This document shows positions 16,252-25,455 of a stretch of DNA of 64,000 bases, in pieces. How positions within the stretch are numbered: the first letter of the stretch is position 1; every line of letters begins with the position of its first letter. The notes beneath the pieces were generated by a model. That model saw only the letters and a program-made list of their open reading frames with translations. It searched no databases and had not been told where the DNA came from. The stretch is from the NCBI RefSeq assembly GCF_004354085.1, contig NZ_SMSE01000003.1:1-64000 (forward strand). The letters run 5' to 3'. Both the position numbers and the translations under genes were made by a program. This DNA is from Seongchinamella unica. GTDB taxonomy: Bacteria; Pseudomonadota; Gammaproteobacteria; Pseudomonadales; Halieaceae.

Positions 16252-18822
16252 TCACGCGGCAGTAAACACTGCCGCGTCGTCCTTGAGATCGACCTTGATG
16301 GTCTGGCCAGGCTTGAATTCCCCAGCCAGAATACGCTGGGCCAGGGGGTTCTCCAGCTCCTGCTGGATCGCCCGCTTGAGCGGCCTTGCGCCGTAGACCG
16401 GGTCGAAGCCTGCCTCGGTGAGGTGCTCCATGAACGGCTCCGACAGCTCCAGGCTCAGCTCGCGCTCCGCCAGGCGGGCCTGCAGGCCGCGCAGCTGGAT
16501 ATCGGCAATGCCGCGAATCTGGCTCTTCTGCAGCGGGTGGAATACCACCGACTCGTCCACACGGTTGATGAACTCCGGGCGGAAGTGGGTACCGACCACT
16601 TCCATCACTGCGGCCTTCATCTTGTCGTAGTTCTCCTCGCCGGCCATCTCCTGAATCAGGTGTGAGCCCAGGTTGGAGGTCATGACGATCACCGTATTGC
16701 GGAAATCCACGGTGCGGCCCTGGCCATCGGTCAGACGGCCGTCTTCCAGCACCTGCAAGAGGATGTTGAATACGTCAGGATGGGCCTTTTCAACCTCGTC
16801 CAGCAACAGCAGTGAGTAGGGACGACGGCGCACCGCCTCGGTCAGGTAACCACCCTCTTCGTAGCCCACGTAGCCGGGAGGCGCACCAATCAGCCTTGCC
16901 ACGGAGTGCTTCTCCATGAACTCGGACATGTCGACGCGCACCATGGCCTGCTCGGAATCGAACAAAAACTCCGCCAGTGCCTTGCACAGCTCGGTCTTAC
17001 CCACACCGGTGGGACCCAGGAACAGGAAGGAACCGTTGGGTCGGTTGGGATCGGAAAGTCCCGCCCGCGAGCGGCGTACCGCGTTGGATACGGCCACTAC
17101 CGCCTCGTCCTGGCCGACCACCCTGGCGTGCAGGGCATCTTCCATGCGCAGCAGTTTTTCCCGATCACCTTCCAGCATCTTGGAGACGGGAATACCGGTC
17201 CAGCGTGCTACCACCTCGGCCACCTCTTCCTCGGTAACCTTGTTGCGCAGCAAGGTGCGCTCCGCGGTTTCTGCCTCCTGGGCTTCTTCCAGCTGCTTCT
17301 CCAGCTCCGGCAGACGGCCATACTGCAGTTCCGACATCAGGGTCAGGTCCCCGGCGCGGCGGGCCGCTTCCATCTCCAGTTTGACCTGCTCCAGCTCACT
17401 CTTGACCTGGGCGCTGCCCTGCAGGGACGCCTTCTCCGCCTTCCAGATTTCCTCCAGGTCGGAGAACTCGCGCTCCACCTCCTCGATCTGCTGGTCCAGC
17501 AGTTTCACCTGCTCTTTCGCGGAATCGTCTTTCTTCACCGCCTCGCGCTCGATCTTGAGCTGTATCAGGCGGCGCTCCAGCTTGTCCATGGCTTCGGGCT
17601 TGGAATCGATTTCCATGCGGATGCGGCTGGCCGCCTCATCCACCAGGTCGATGGCCTTGTCCGGCAGCTGCCGATCAGTGATATAGCGCTGGGATAACTT
17701 GGCAGCGGCAATAATCGCACTGTCGGTAATATCCACGCCGTGGTGCACCTCGTAGCGCTCTTTCAGGCCACGAAGAATGGCAATGGTGTCTTCCTCGTTG
17801 GGCTCATCCACCAAAACTTTCTGGAAGCGACGCTCCAGGGCCGCGTCCTTCTCCACATACTGGCGATACTCGTCCAGGGTGGTGGCACCCACACAGTGCA
17901 GTTCGCCGCGGGCCAGGGCGGGCTTGAGCATATTGCCCGCGTCCATGGAACCCTCGGCCTTGCCGGCGCCCACCATGGTATGCAGCTCGTCGATAAACAG
18001 GATGACCCTGCCCTCTTCCTTGGACAGCTCATTCAACACCGATTTCAGGCGCTCCTCGAACTCGCCACGGAATTTGGCACCGGCCAGCAGTGAACCCAGG
18101 TCCAGGGACAGAATGCGCTTGTCCTTGAGGCCTTCCGGTACCTCGCCGTTGATCACCCGCTGGGCCAGGCCCTCGATGATGGCGGTTTTACCCACCCCCG
18201 GCTCACCGATCAGCACAGGATTGTTCTTGGTGCGGCGCTGCAGCACCTGGATGGTGCGGCGGATCTCGTCGTCACGACCGATCACCGGATCCAGCTTGCC
18301 CTGTTCGGCGCGCTCGGTGAGGTCGATAGTGAATTTTTCCAGAGCCTGGCGGGATTCTTCCGCCTGGGGATTATTGACCGCCTCGCCACCGCGCACCTCG
18401 TCGATGGCGGTTTTCAGAGAAGCGGGGGTTACGCCGCACTGTTTCAGCAGTTCGCCAGCCCTGGTCTTGCTCTCCAGCATGGCCAGCAGCACCAACTCGC
18501 TGGAGATGTAGGTATCCCCACCTTGCTGGGCAAGCTTGTCAGTGACATTGAGGATGCGTCCCAGATTTTGGGACACATGCACGTCGCCCTCCGCGCCGCT
18601 GACAGTAGGCAGGGCGTCAATTGCCCCCTGTACCTCGGCGCGCAGGGTGTTCAGGTTCGCCCCGGCCTTTTGCAGCAGGGGACGGGCGGATCCGCCCTGT
18701 TGTTCCAGCAGGGCACCCAACAGGTGCACCGGCTCGATAAAATTGTGGTCCTTGCCCAGCGCCAGTGACTGGGCGTCAGCCAATGCGGATTGCAGCTGGT
18801 TGGTCAGTTTGTCCATTCTCAT
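16252..18822 (-). CDS. clpB: ClpB, ATP-dependent protein disaggregase
   Basis: ClpB works with DnaK to pull polypeptides out of aggregates after heat stress. From the ATG at 18822 (GGAGA eight bases upstream) the product is 856 residues, almost identical in length to E. coli ClpB. It has an N-terminal Clp domain, a first AAA+ module with [13 protein letters not shown], a coiled-coil middle domain (about 410-520) and a second AAA+ module with [14 protein letters not shown]. An upstream in-frame ATG 45 bases earlier has no family support. A heat-shock-like promoter is listed separately. Confidence 0.97.
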   Translation of the reverse strand: MRMDKLTNQLQSALADAQSLALGKDHNFIEPVHLLGALLEQQGGSARPLLQKAGANLNTLRAEVQGAIDALPTVSGAEGDVHVSQNLGRILNVTDKLAQQGGDTYISSELVLLAMLESKTRAGELLKQCGVTPASLKTAIDEVRGGEAVNNPQAEESRQALEKFTIDLTERAEQGKLDPVIGRDDEIRRTIQVLQRRTKNNPVLIGEPGVGKTAIIEGLAQRVINGEVPEGLKDKRILSLDLGSLLAGAKFRGEFEERLKSVLNELSKEEGRVILFIDELHTMVGAGKAEGSMDAGNMLKPALARGELHCVGATTLDEYRQYVEKDAALERRFQKVLVDEPNEEDTIAILRGLKERYEVHHGVDITDSAIIAAAKLSQRYITDRQLPDKAIDLVDEAASRIRMEIDSKPEAMDKLERRLIQLKIEREAVKKDDSAKEQVKLLDQQIEEVEREFSDLEEIWKAEKASLQGSAQVKSELEQVKLEMEAARRAGDLTLMSELQYGRLPELEKQLEEAQEAETAERTLLRNKVTEEEVAEVVARWTGIPVSKMLEGDREKLLRMEDALHARVVGQDEAVVAVSNAVRRSRAGLSDPNRPNGSFLFLGPTGVGKTELCKALAEFLFDSEQAMVRVDMSEFMEKHSVARLIGAPPGYVGYEEGGYLTEAVRRRPYSLLLLDEVEKAHPDVFNILLQVLEDGRLTDGQGRTVDFRNTVIVMTSNLGSHLIQEMAGEENYDKMKAAVMEVVGTHFRPEFINRVDESVVFHPLQKSQIRGIADIQLRGLQARLAERELSLELSEPFMEHLTEAGFDPVYGARPLKRAIQQELENPLAQRILAGEFKPGQTIKVDLKDDAAVFTAA

Positions 18823-18886
18823 CGTAAATGTCTCCTCGCCTTCCAGAGTCTGCTCCGGTTTGGCCATATTTCACTCGATGGGGGTT

Positions 18887-18914
18887 ATATAAGGCCAAAA
18901 CCTGGAATTTCAAG
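18887..18914 (-). promoter_or_regulatory. Candidate sigma32 promoter of clpB
   Basis: On the minus strand CTTGAAA (18908-18914) is followed after 13 bp by CCTTATAT (18887-18894). This fits the heat-shock pattern CTTGAAA-N11..16-CCCCATnT at most positions. The same bases also give TTGAAA-16-TATATA, an acceptable sigma70 promoter. The heat-shock role of clpB favours the first reading. Confidence 0.6.
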
Positions 18915-18923
18915 ACCACGTCC

Positions 18924-19004
18924 TGTCATCCCCCCGCACAAGGTGAATTGCGAAGCAAGAGAGGGGGCCCTGGGGCAGGCGGGGATGATGGGTTTTCGCA
19001 GCGC
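18924..19004. repeat. Remnant of palindromic and 34-bp-type repeats upstream of clpB
   Basis: TGTCATCCCCCCGCAC (18924-18939) and GCAGGCGGGGATGATGGG (18975-18992, continuing GTTTTCGCAGCGCC) are diverged halves of the dispersed palindrome. The second half resembles units of the 34-bp array near 5.7 kb. They lie between pgeF and the clpB promoter; no gene is seen in 18915-19055. Confidence 0.5.
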
Positions 19005-19055
19005 CAACAACCTAATGGCTACGCTGGACACCATGCTGCGCGGAAATGACGGCAG

Positions 19056-19787
19056 TTAGGGATTGATCACAATCACCGAGGCCATGCGCCCGGTCCTGCC
19101 GTCCCGCCGGTAGGAAAAAAACTGGTCCGACTCGGTGTAGCTGCAACGATTCCCGCCCTGGATGCGGTTTACCCCCGACTGGGCGAGGCGATAGCGGGCG
19201 AGTTGGTAGATATTGGCCAGGTATTTTCCCGGTTGCGCACCGGGGACGAAGGCACTGCCAACCGGGGCAGAGTCGATAAAGGCCGCCCTGACTTCCGGCC
19301 CGACTTCGAAAGCATCGGGGCCTATGGCAGGCCCCATCCACGCCATCAGCCGCATGGGGTCGACATCCATGGCGGCTACGGTCGCCTCCAGCACGCCGGC
19401 GAGCAGCCCACGCCAGCCGGCGTGGGCTGCGGCCACCACCTTGCCGTCTTCCGAGGCGAGCAGCACCGGCAGACAATCCGCCGTGAGTACCGCGCAGGCT
19501 ATCCCGGGCTGGTCGCTCCAGCAGGCGTCGGCCTCCGGGTACAGCTTCTCCCCGGCCCTGACCGCATTGCTGCCGTGAACCTGTTGCAACCACTGGATTT
19601 GCGTATCGGCGGGCAATGCTGACAGCAGGCGGTTGCGATTGACAGTCACCGCCCCTGGTTCGTCATCGACATGGTGTCCGAGATTAAAACTGGCAAAAGG
19701 CGCGGCACTGACGCCGCCGACGCGCGTGGTTGACAGGGCCGTCACCCCCGGCAGGTGCCAGCCCGGCTCAATAAAGGGTGGCGTCAT
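19056..19787 (-). CDS. pgeF: Purine nucleoside phosphorylase-like laccase-domain protein (YfiH/PgeF)
   Basis: The 243-residue product belongs to the YfiH/DUF152 family, with the conserved HAGWRG motif in VVAAAHAGWRGLLAGVLEA and the LTADCLPVLLA motif. E. coli YfiH (PgeF) is a purine nucleoside phosphorylase or peptidoglycan-editing factor acting in the cytoplasm. Its start overlaps the rluD stop region by 20 bases, and the rluD-yfiH(-clpB) order is conserved in many gammaproteobacteria. Confidence 0.9.
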   Translation of the reverse strand: MTPPFIEPGWHLPGVTALSTTRVGGVSAAPFASFNLGHHVDDEPGAVTVNRNRLLSALPADTQIQWLQQVHGSNAVRAGEKLYPEADACWSDQPGIACAVLTADCLPVLLASEDGKVVAAAHAGWRGLLAGVLEATVAAMDVDPMRLMAWMGPAIGPDAFEVGPEVRAAFIDSAPVGSAFVPGAQPGKYLANIYQLARYRLAQSGVNRIQGGNRCSYTESDQFFSYRRDGRTGRMASVIVINP

Positions 19788-20748
19788 TGTTTATCACGGG
19801 GTCTTCGCGCTCGAGTACACTCAGCAGCGCCTGCATGTCCTCCGGCAGGGGGCATTCAAAATGCACCGGCTCCCCGGATTCCGGATGAAACAACCCCAGG
19901 GCCCGGGCGTGCAGCGCCTGGCGCGGGAAACCGCGCAGCGCCGCGATCAACTCATCGGACGCCCCCTTGGGAATTTTCGGCCGGCCGCCATAGGTGGGAT
20001 CGCCAACCAGGGGGTAGTGTTTATGGGCCATATGCACCCGTATCTGGTGGGTGCGTCCGGTTTCCAGGTTCACCGCAACCTGGGTGTGGTGACCAAAGCG
20101 CCGGGTCACCCGGTAGTGGGTAATGGCCGGCTTGCCGCCCACCGCCAGCACTGCCATCTTCTTGCGCTGCTTGGGGTGGCGACCAATGGGCTCGTCCACC
20201 GTCCCCCCGCCGGTCATCACCCCGATGCACACCGCCACATACTCGCGTTTGACGGTGCGCTCCTGCAGCTGGGCGACCAGGTCCTGGTGAGCCAGCAGGC
20301 TCTTGGCCGCCACCATGATGCCCGAGGTCTCCATATCCAGCCTGTGGACAATGCCGCCCCGGGGTAGCTGGGCCATTTCCGGGGCATGGGCCAACAGGGC
20401 GTTAACCAGGGTCCCATCGGCGTGCCCGGCGGCTGGATGCACGACCAGCCCCGCGGGCTTGTTGAGCACCAGGATGTGCTCGTCCTCATACAAAATATCC
20501 AGGTCAATATCCTGGGGCTGCCAGCCGACCGCCTGTTCGGGCTCGGTATCGATGCTGAGTTCGGCGCCCCCGTGCACCTTGTCCCTTGGGCGCAACTGCT
20601 TGCCATCCACCAACAGGTCGCCCTTTTTGATCCAGCCCTGCAATCGGGAGCGGGAGTAATCCGGGAACAGCCGGGCCGCCACCTGATCAAGGCGGTCGTT
20701 ATCCAGCTCTGGAGGCACGGTGGCCTGCAGTTGTATCCGTTCGGTCAT
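19768..20748 (-). CDS. rluD: 23S rRNA pseudouridine synthase RluD
   Basis: RluD modifies uridines in helix 69 of 23S rRNA (1911, 1915 and 1917 in E. coli). The 326-residue protein has an N-terminal S4 RNA-binding domain (about 15-75) and a catalytic domain with the RluA-family motif GGIVHRLDMETSG, D138 being the expected nucleophile. It is divergent from bamD, as in E. coli and Pseudomonas, and overlaps pgeF downstream. Confidence 0.95.
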   Translation of the reverse strand: MTERIQLQATVPPELDNDRLDQVAARLFPDYSRSRLQGWIKKGDLLVDGKQLRPRDKVHGGAELSIDTEPEQAVGWQPQDIDLDILYEDEHILVLNKPAGLVVHPAAGHADGTLVNALLAHAPEMAQLPRGGIVHRLDMETSGIMVAAKSLLAHQDLVAQLQERTVKREYVAVCIGVMTGGGTVDEPIGRHPKQRKKMAVLAVGGKPAITHYRVTRRFGHHTQVAVNLETGRTHQIRVHMAHKHYPLVGDPTYGGRPKIPKGASDELIAALRGFPRQALHARALGLFHPESGEPVHFECPLPEDMQALLSVLEREDPVINNDATLY

Positions 20749-20851
20749 TATTTTTCCTGTTTATGCGCCCTGCCGGCTGTGGTTAAATACCCGCCTCAAA
20801 CGCTGGTGTGCATGTTAGCACGCCGGGCTGGTCAACACTGGTGAGATAATT

Positions 20852-21721
20852 TTGAAGTACATCCTGGTTTTCCTGTTCAGCCTCGCTATCGTCGGCTGCG
20901 CCGGCAATGATGAATTGCCCGACATCGCCGCAGATACCGGCGAACAACAAATCTACGAGGAGGCCCAGCGCTACCTGCGGTCCAGTAACTGGGACCTGGC
21001 GGTGCGCAGCCTGCAGCTGCTGGAGTCCCGTTACCCCTTTGGCAAGTATGCGGAGCAGGCGCAGCTGGAAATCATTTACGCCCACTACAACGGCTACGAA
21101 CATGAAGCGGCGGTTGAGGCCGCGGACCGCTTTATCCGCCTGCATCCGGCCCACCCCAATGTGGACTACGCCTACTACATGAAGGGACTGGCAGCTTACA
21201 CCGGTAATGACGATATCTTTTCCCGTTTCCTGCCCACGGACGAATCGGAGCGGGATGTCACCCAGGCGAAAGAGGCTTTTGCAGAATTCAACCAGTTGGT
21301 GTCGCGCTATCCCGCCAGTCCCTATGCCCCCGATGCCCGGGCGCGTATGGTGCACCTGCGCAATCTGCTGGCCCGCCACGAGATCCTGGTGGCCAACTAC
21401 TACTTCCGCCGCGGCGCCTACATGGCGGCGACCAATCGCGGTCGCTACGTGGTGGAAAACTTTCAACGCTCGCCCGCTGTGGCCGATGGCCTGGCGGTGA
21501 TGGCCCAGGGCTATATCCTGCTCGGACTGGACGACCTGGCAAAAGATACGATCGAGGTATTGGCACTGAATTACCCGAACCACCCGAACATTGACAAAAA
21601 CGGGAACTTCAAGAGTGTCTATACGCTGGATGGCCTGCAGCGCAACTGGATCAACAAGGCCACCTTCGGCCTGTTCTTCCCGCCTACTCCGCCGCAGTTT
21701 GATACCCGGCCTAAGCTCTGA
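20852..21721 (+). CDS. bamD: BamD outer-membrane assembly lipoprotein
   Basis: BamD is the essential TPR lipoprotein of the BAM complex that inserts beta-barrel proteins in the outer membrane. The 289-residue product starts at TTG, has a lipobox AIVGC with the lipidated cysteine at residue 16, and contains tetratricopeptide repeats (for example the WDLAVRSLQLLESRYPFGKY segment). Family length is usually about 245-340 residues. The weak start (TTG with GTGAG upstream) is the only plausible one before the signal peptide. Confidence 0.93.
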   Translation: MKYILVFLFSLAIVGCAGNDELPDIAADTGEQQIYEEAQRYLRSSNWDLAVRSLQLLESRYPFGKYAEQAQLEIIYAHYNGYEHEAAVEAADRFIRLHPAHPNVDYAYYMKGLAAYTGNDDIFSRFLPTDESERDVTQAKEAFAEFNQLVSRYPASPYAPDARARMVHLRNLLARHEILVANYYFRRGAYMAATNRGRYVVENFQRSPAVADGLAVMAQGYILLGLDDLAKDTIEVLALNYPNHPNIDKNGNFKSVYTLDGLQRNWINKATFGLFFPPTPPQFDTRPKL

Positions 21722-21748
21722 CTCTGTCGTTTGGTCTTTTGGCTAACC

Positions 21749-21866
21749 GGTCTTCGGGGGAATTATGCCTTCCCGTGACCGCCAAAAAGCATACATCCAT
21801 GTATAGGCTCGGCCTCGCACGTCCTGTGCTCGGACGTCCCGGTAAGGCACAATTCCCCCGCAGACC
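21749..21866 (+). repeat. Hairpin-core repeat element, copy A
   Basis: Arms at 21749-21771 and 21844-21866 are inverted repeats (21 of 23 positions). They enclose a 72-bp centre that starts with a diverged form of the shared core (GCCAAAAAGCATACATCC, ATGTATAGGCTC). It begins 28 bp after the bamD stop. The arms do not resemble those of copies B, C or D. No coding potential is proposed. With copy B it fills the 350-bp gap between convergent bamD and nadE. Confidence 0.8.
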
Positions 21867-21937
21867 TCGAATTTTTCAAGACTGAGGCGCCGGTACTATC
21901 CCCACGATACGCTGATTAGTTCGAGCTCGATGAAGGA

Positions 21938-22049
21938 CTGGGGGGCAGAGACTTCCTCACGAAGATGTCTGAGCACATGGAGGTGCGAAGCCAAGCAGCC
22001 AGGGATGGCGCGCTTTTGCGGTCTTCGTGAGGAAGTCTCTGCCGCCCAG
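21938..22049 (-). repeat. Hairpin-core repeat element, copy B
   Basis: Arms at 21938-21965 and 22022-22049 match at 27 of 28 positions as inverted repeats. The 56-bp centre is the shared core in reverse orientation and is the most diverged copy (TGTCTGAGC, CGAAGCCAAGC, GCGCTTTT). It ends about 22 bp from the nadE stop and could terminate transcription from either side, which is inference. Confidence 0.8.
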
Positions 22050-22071
22050 GCCGGGCGCGTATTGCGAAGGT

Positions 22072-23703
22072 CTACTCCCCGATCCGCCATCCAGAAGTAA
22101 TCGGATAACGCCGGTCCCGCCCAAAGCCACGGCGGGTAATGCGCACCCCAATGGGGGCCTGGCGGCGCTTGTATTCGTTCAAATCCACCAGCCGCAACAC
22201 CCGCTGCACGTCCTCGCGATCCATACCCGTGGCGATAATGGCCTCGGCCGACATATCCTGCTCAACGTACATTTCCAGGATCTGGTCCAGCACATCGTAA
22301 GGCGGCAGGCTGTCTTCGTCTTTCTGGTCGGGGGCCAGTTCCGCCGACGGGGGACGATCGATCACCCGCTGGGGTATACAGGGGCCGAGAGTATTGCGGT
22401 AGCGGCACAAATCGAACACCAGGGTTTTGGGGCAGTCCTTGAGTACGTCAAAACCGCCCGCCATGTCACCGTAAAGGGTCGAGTACCCCACGGCCATTTC
22501 GCTCTTGTTACCCGTGGTTAATACCAGATAGCCCTTCTTGTTGGAGATTGACATCAACAGTACCCCCCGACAGCGGGCCTGAAGATTCTCCTCGGTGGTG
22601 TCGACGCTGGTGCCGGCAAATTCTTCCGCCAGGCTGGCCATGAAGGCCTCGTAGAGGGGCTCTATCGAGATCACCTTGTGACTCACACCCAGGATATCAG
22701 ACTGCTCAGCGGCGTCTTCCACGCTCATTTGCGAGGTGTAGCGGAACGGCATCATCACCGCCTCCACCCGCTCCGGTCCCAGGGCATCCACCGCCACTGC
22801 CAGGGTCAGCGCCGAATCCACACCACCGGAAAGACCCAGCACCACGCCCTTGAAGCGGTTTTTGTTGACATAGTCGCGAACCCCCAGCACCAGGGCCTTC
22901 CAGGTGGCCTCTATTTCGTCCGGCGGCTCACTGAGCGCGAGCCCGCTGAATGGCTGGTTCTCCCTGTCGCCGTCGTAGTCCAGCCAGTACTCACCTTCCT
23001 CGAAACCGGGTGCGGCGGCGACGACCTCGCCCTCAGCGGTAACGGCGAAAGAACCACCGTCGAATACCAGTTCGTCCTGGCCGCCGACCTGGTTCACATA
23101 AACAATGGGAAACGCCGCCTGGCGGGCACGCTCGGCCACCAGCTTCCAGCGTTCATCGCGCTTGCCGCGATGATAGGGAGAGGAGTTGAGATTGAGGAGT
23201 AGCTCGGCGCCCGCTTCAGCGGCATCGGCGGTAGGCTCAATCTCCCAGATGTCCTCGCAGATGCTGAGGCCAACCTGCACACCCTCGATATCGAGCACAC
23301 AGGGTTCTGTTCCCGGGGCGAAGTAGCGCTTTTCATCAAAAACCTGGTAGTTGGGCAGACTCTGCTTGCGATATTCGGCGACCAATTCATTGCCATGGAT
23401 GACCCCGGCCACGTTGTACAGGGCATTGCCGTCCCGGCGCGGATACCCCAGCACCACCCAGGCGGAAGGCGGCAATTCGGCGCAGAGCTTGTCCAGTGAC
23501 TGGCTCACCCGCAGGGCGATGCTGGGTCGCAGTAACAGGTCTTCCGGCGGATAACCGCTGAGCGTGAGTTCGGGGAATACCACCACCGCTTTCTCATGGC
23601 GGGTCACCGCCCGGGCGACGGTGTCCAGAACGCGCTGGGTATTGCCGTCGAAGTCCCCCACGAGGGTATTCATCTGGGCCATGAGAATATTCAGGCTTGC
23701 CAT
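22072..23703 (-). CDS. nadE: Glutamine-dependent NAD+ synthetase
   Basis: The enzyme amidates nicotinic acid adenine dinucleotide to NAD+. From the ATG at 23703 (MASLNILMAQMNTLVGDF) it is 543 residues and has two domains. An N-terminal nitrilase-type glutaminase carries VFPELTLSGYPPED, EKRYFAPGTEP and SICEDIWE, giving the Glu-Lys-Cys triad. A C-terminal synthetase carries GLSGGVDSALTLA. It therefore uses glutamine, unlike the single-domain ammonia enzyme of E. coli. A 35-codon upstream extension has no family support. It is divergent from pilS. Confidence 0.94.
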   Translation of the reverse strand: MASLNILMAQMNTLVGDFDGNTQRVLDTVARAVTRHEKAVVVFPELTLSGYPPEDLLLRPSIALRVSQSLDKLCAELPPSAWVVLGYPRRDGNALYNVAGVIHGNELVAEYRKQSLPNYQVFDEKRYFAPGTEPCVLDIEGVQVGLSICEDIWEIEPTADAAEAGAELLLNLNSSPYHRGKRDERWKLVAERARQAAFPIVYVNQVGGQDELVFDGGSFAVTAEGEVVAAAPGFEEGEYWLDYDGDRENQPFSGLALSEPPDEIEATWKALVLGVRDYVNKNRFKGVVLGLSGGVDSALTLAVAVDALGPERVEAVMMPFRYTSQMSVEDAAEQSDILGVSHKVISIEPLYEAFMASLAEEFAGTSVDTTEENLQARCRGVLLMSISNKKGYLVLTTGNKSEMAVGYSTLYGDMAGGFDVLKDCPKTLVFDLCRYRNTLGPCIPQRVIDRPPSAELAPDQKDEDSLPPYDVLDQILEMYVEQDMSAEAIIATGMDREDVQRVLRLVDLNEYKRRQAPIGVRITRRGFGRDRRYPITSGWRIGE

Positions 23704-23838
23704 ATCACTGCTCAACAAAGGAAGGAATTGCCGGGACGCTATTTTCCGTAAAACCGGCACTTTAAGCCAGTCCGATTTGTCCCATGCCTGATACACTAGA
23801 GTGATCACAGGGGAAGAGATAACAGGCTAAGCGCCAGC

Positions 23839-25455
23839 GTGAACCGTCCAGCGATCTTGACCAGGCCCGCCGCCACCACCGGCCAGCAGAACCAGGCCCT
23901 GTTCCGCATTTACGTGGCCTACCGTTCCCTGCTGTCACTGGTACTGCTGATCATGCTGGTCAGTCCCAATACCCGCCAGCTGGTGGGCGTACTGCATCCC
24001 ACCCTGTATGCCTCTGTGGCGCTGCTGCATCTTGCCACCAGCGTGCCTCTTGTGGGTTTCCTGTCTAAGCGGCTGAATCAGCGCATGATGCTGGTTGTTT
24101 TCACGCTCGACATTATCAGCATTATCCTCATGTCCCACGCCAGTGGCGGCGTCATCAGTGGCCTGCCGGTGCTACTGATCATCACGGTGGCAGCCAGTGC
24201 GGTGCTGGTGACCAACCGCACCCTGGCTACCCTGATAGCGGCACTGAGCGCACTGGCGCTGCTGGGAGACACCGTCTGGCTGATCTGGGCCGGTGTGCGC
24301 GAATTCCCCGATCTGTTCCCTGCAGGCCTGCTCGGCGCCCTGATTTTTGTCGTCTCGCTGATGGTGCAAATCGTCGCCCAGCGCCTGGGGCGGGCAGAGG
24401 AGCTTGCCCGCAATCGCGCCAGTGACCTCTACGACCTGCAACGGCTCAACGAACAGATCGTCCAGCATATGGATACCGGCATTCTGCTGGTGGATGGCGA
24501 GGGCATGGTGCGGGTCATGAACAAATCCGCGTCCACCCTGCTGGTACCCGAGCGTCCCGTGATCATGGAACAGGGCCGGCAACTGGCAGATTACTGCCCG
24601 GAGCTGGCCTACCAGTACCAGCACTGGAAGGACAGCGGCCAGCACAAGGCCAGGCCATTCAAGGTGACGGAAGATGCGCCCCCGGTCATAGCGCGCTTCC
24701 GCGAACTGCAACCCAGCAGCGCCCGCGACGCCCTGATTTTTGTCGAGGATTATACGCCGGTCACCCAGTACGCCCAGTCGCTGAAACTGACCTCGCTGGG
24801 GCGACTGACCGCATCGATCGCCCATGAAATCCGCAACCCGCTGGGCGCCATCAGCCACGCGGCACAACTGCTGCAGGAGTCGGACACGCTGGCCGCGAGT
24901 GACAAGCGCATGGCCGAAATCATCGAAAGCCACTGCGGCCGGGTCAACCAGATCGTCGAGAGTGTCATGCGGATTTCACGGCGCGAACCACCCAAACCGG
25001 AATACATCAAACTGCAGGACTGGCTGACGAACCATGTCCGGAACTACCTGCAGGGCCTGAGCCAGCCAGCCGATATTACCGTGGATTGCCAGTACCAGGA
25101 CCTGCTGATCGAGTTCGACCCGGAAAATCTTGAGCGGGTGATGACCAACCTGCTGGACAACGCCCTGCGCCACAGTGGCAAGGCGACCGGCCGGGAAAGC
25201 GCACGCATTGAGGTCGAGCTGGATTTTATCGCGCACCAGGCGCTGATCGATATCATCGACCACGGCACCGGCGTACCCCGTGCGGATCAACCAAAACTGT
25301 TCGAGCCCTTTTTCACTACGGTGGCCCAGGGCAGCGGCATGGGCTTGTACCTGTGCAAGGAATTGTGTGAAATCAACAACGCGAGTCTCAGCTACCGCCC
25401 GACTGACAAGGGTGAGAGCTGTTTCCGAATTTCCGTTACCCAGCGAGCCCTGTAA
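23839..25455 (+). CDS. pilS: PilS, sensor histidine kinase for type IV pilus expression
   Basis: The 538-residue protein starts at GTG, has about six N-terminal membrane segments (residues 28-185), a PAS-like region (about 205-310) and a HisKA/HATPase kinase core. The phosphorylated histidine is H329 in SIAHEIRNPLG. The ATP-binding N box is NLLDNALRHS and a G-box is GMGLYLCKE. PilS senses pilin levels in the membrane and phosphorylates PilR, encoded immediately downstream with no gap. Confidence 0.94.
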   Translation: MNRPAILTRPAATTGQQNQALFRIYVAYRSLLSLVLLIMLVSPNTRQLVGVLHPTLYASVALLHLATSVPLVGFLSKRLNQRMMLVVFTLDIISIILMSHASGGVISGLPVLLIITVAASAVLVTNRTLATLIAALSALALLGDTVWLIWAGVREFPDLFPAGLLGALIFVVSLMVQIVAQRLGRAEELARNRASDLYDLQRLNEQIVQHMDTGILLVDGEGMVRVMNKSASTLLVPERPVIMEQGRQLADYCPELAYQYQHWKDSGQHKARPFKVTEDAPPVIARFRELQPSSARDALIFVEDYTPVTQYAQSLKLTSLGRLTASIAHEIRNPLGAISHAAQLLQESDTLAASDKRMAEIIESHCGRVNQIVESVMRISRREPPKPEYIKLQDWLTNHVRNYLQGLSQPADITVDCQYQDLLIEFDPENLERVMTNLLDNALRHSGKATGRESARIEVELDFIAHQALIDIIDHGTGVPRADQPKLFEPFFTTVAQGSGMGLYLCKELCEINNASLSYRPTDKGESCFRISVTQRAL

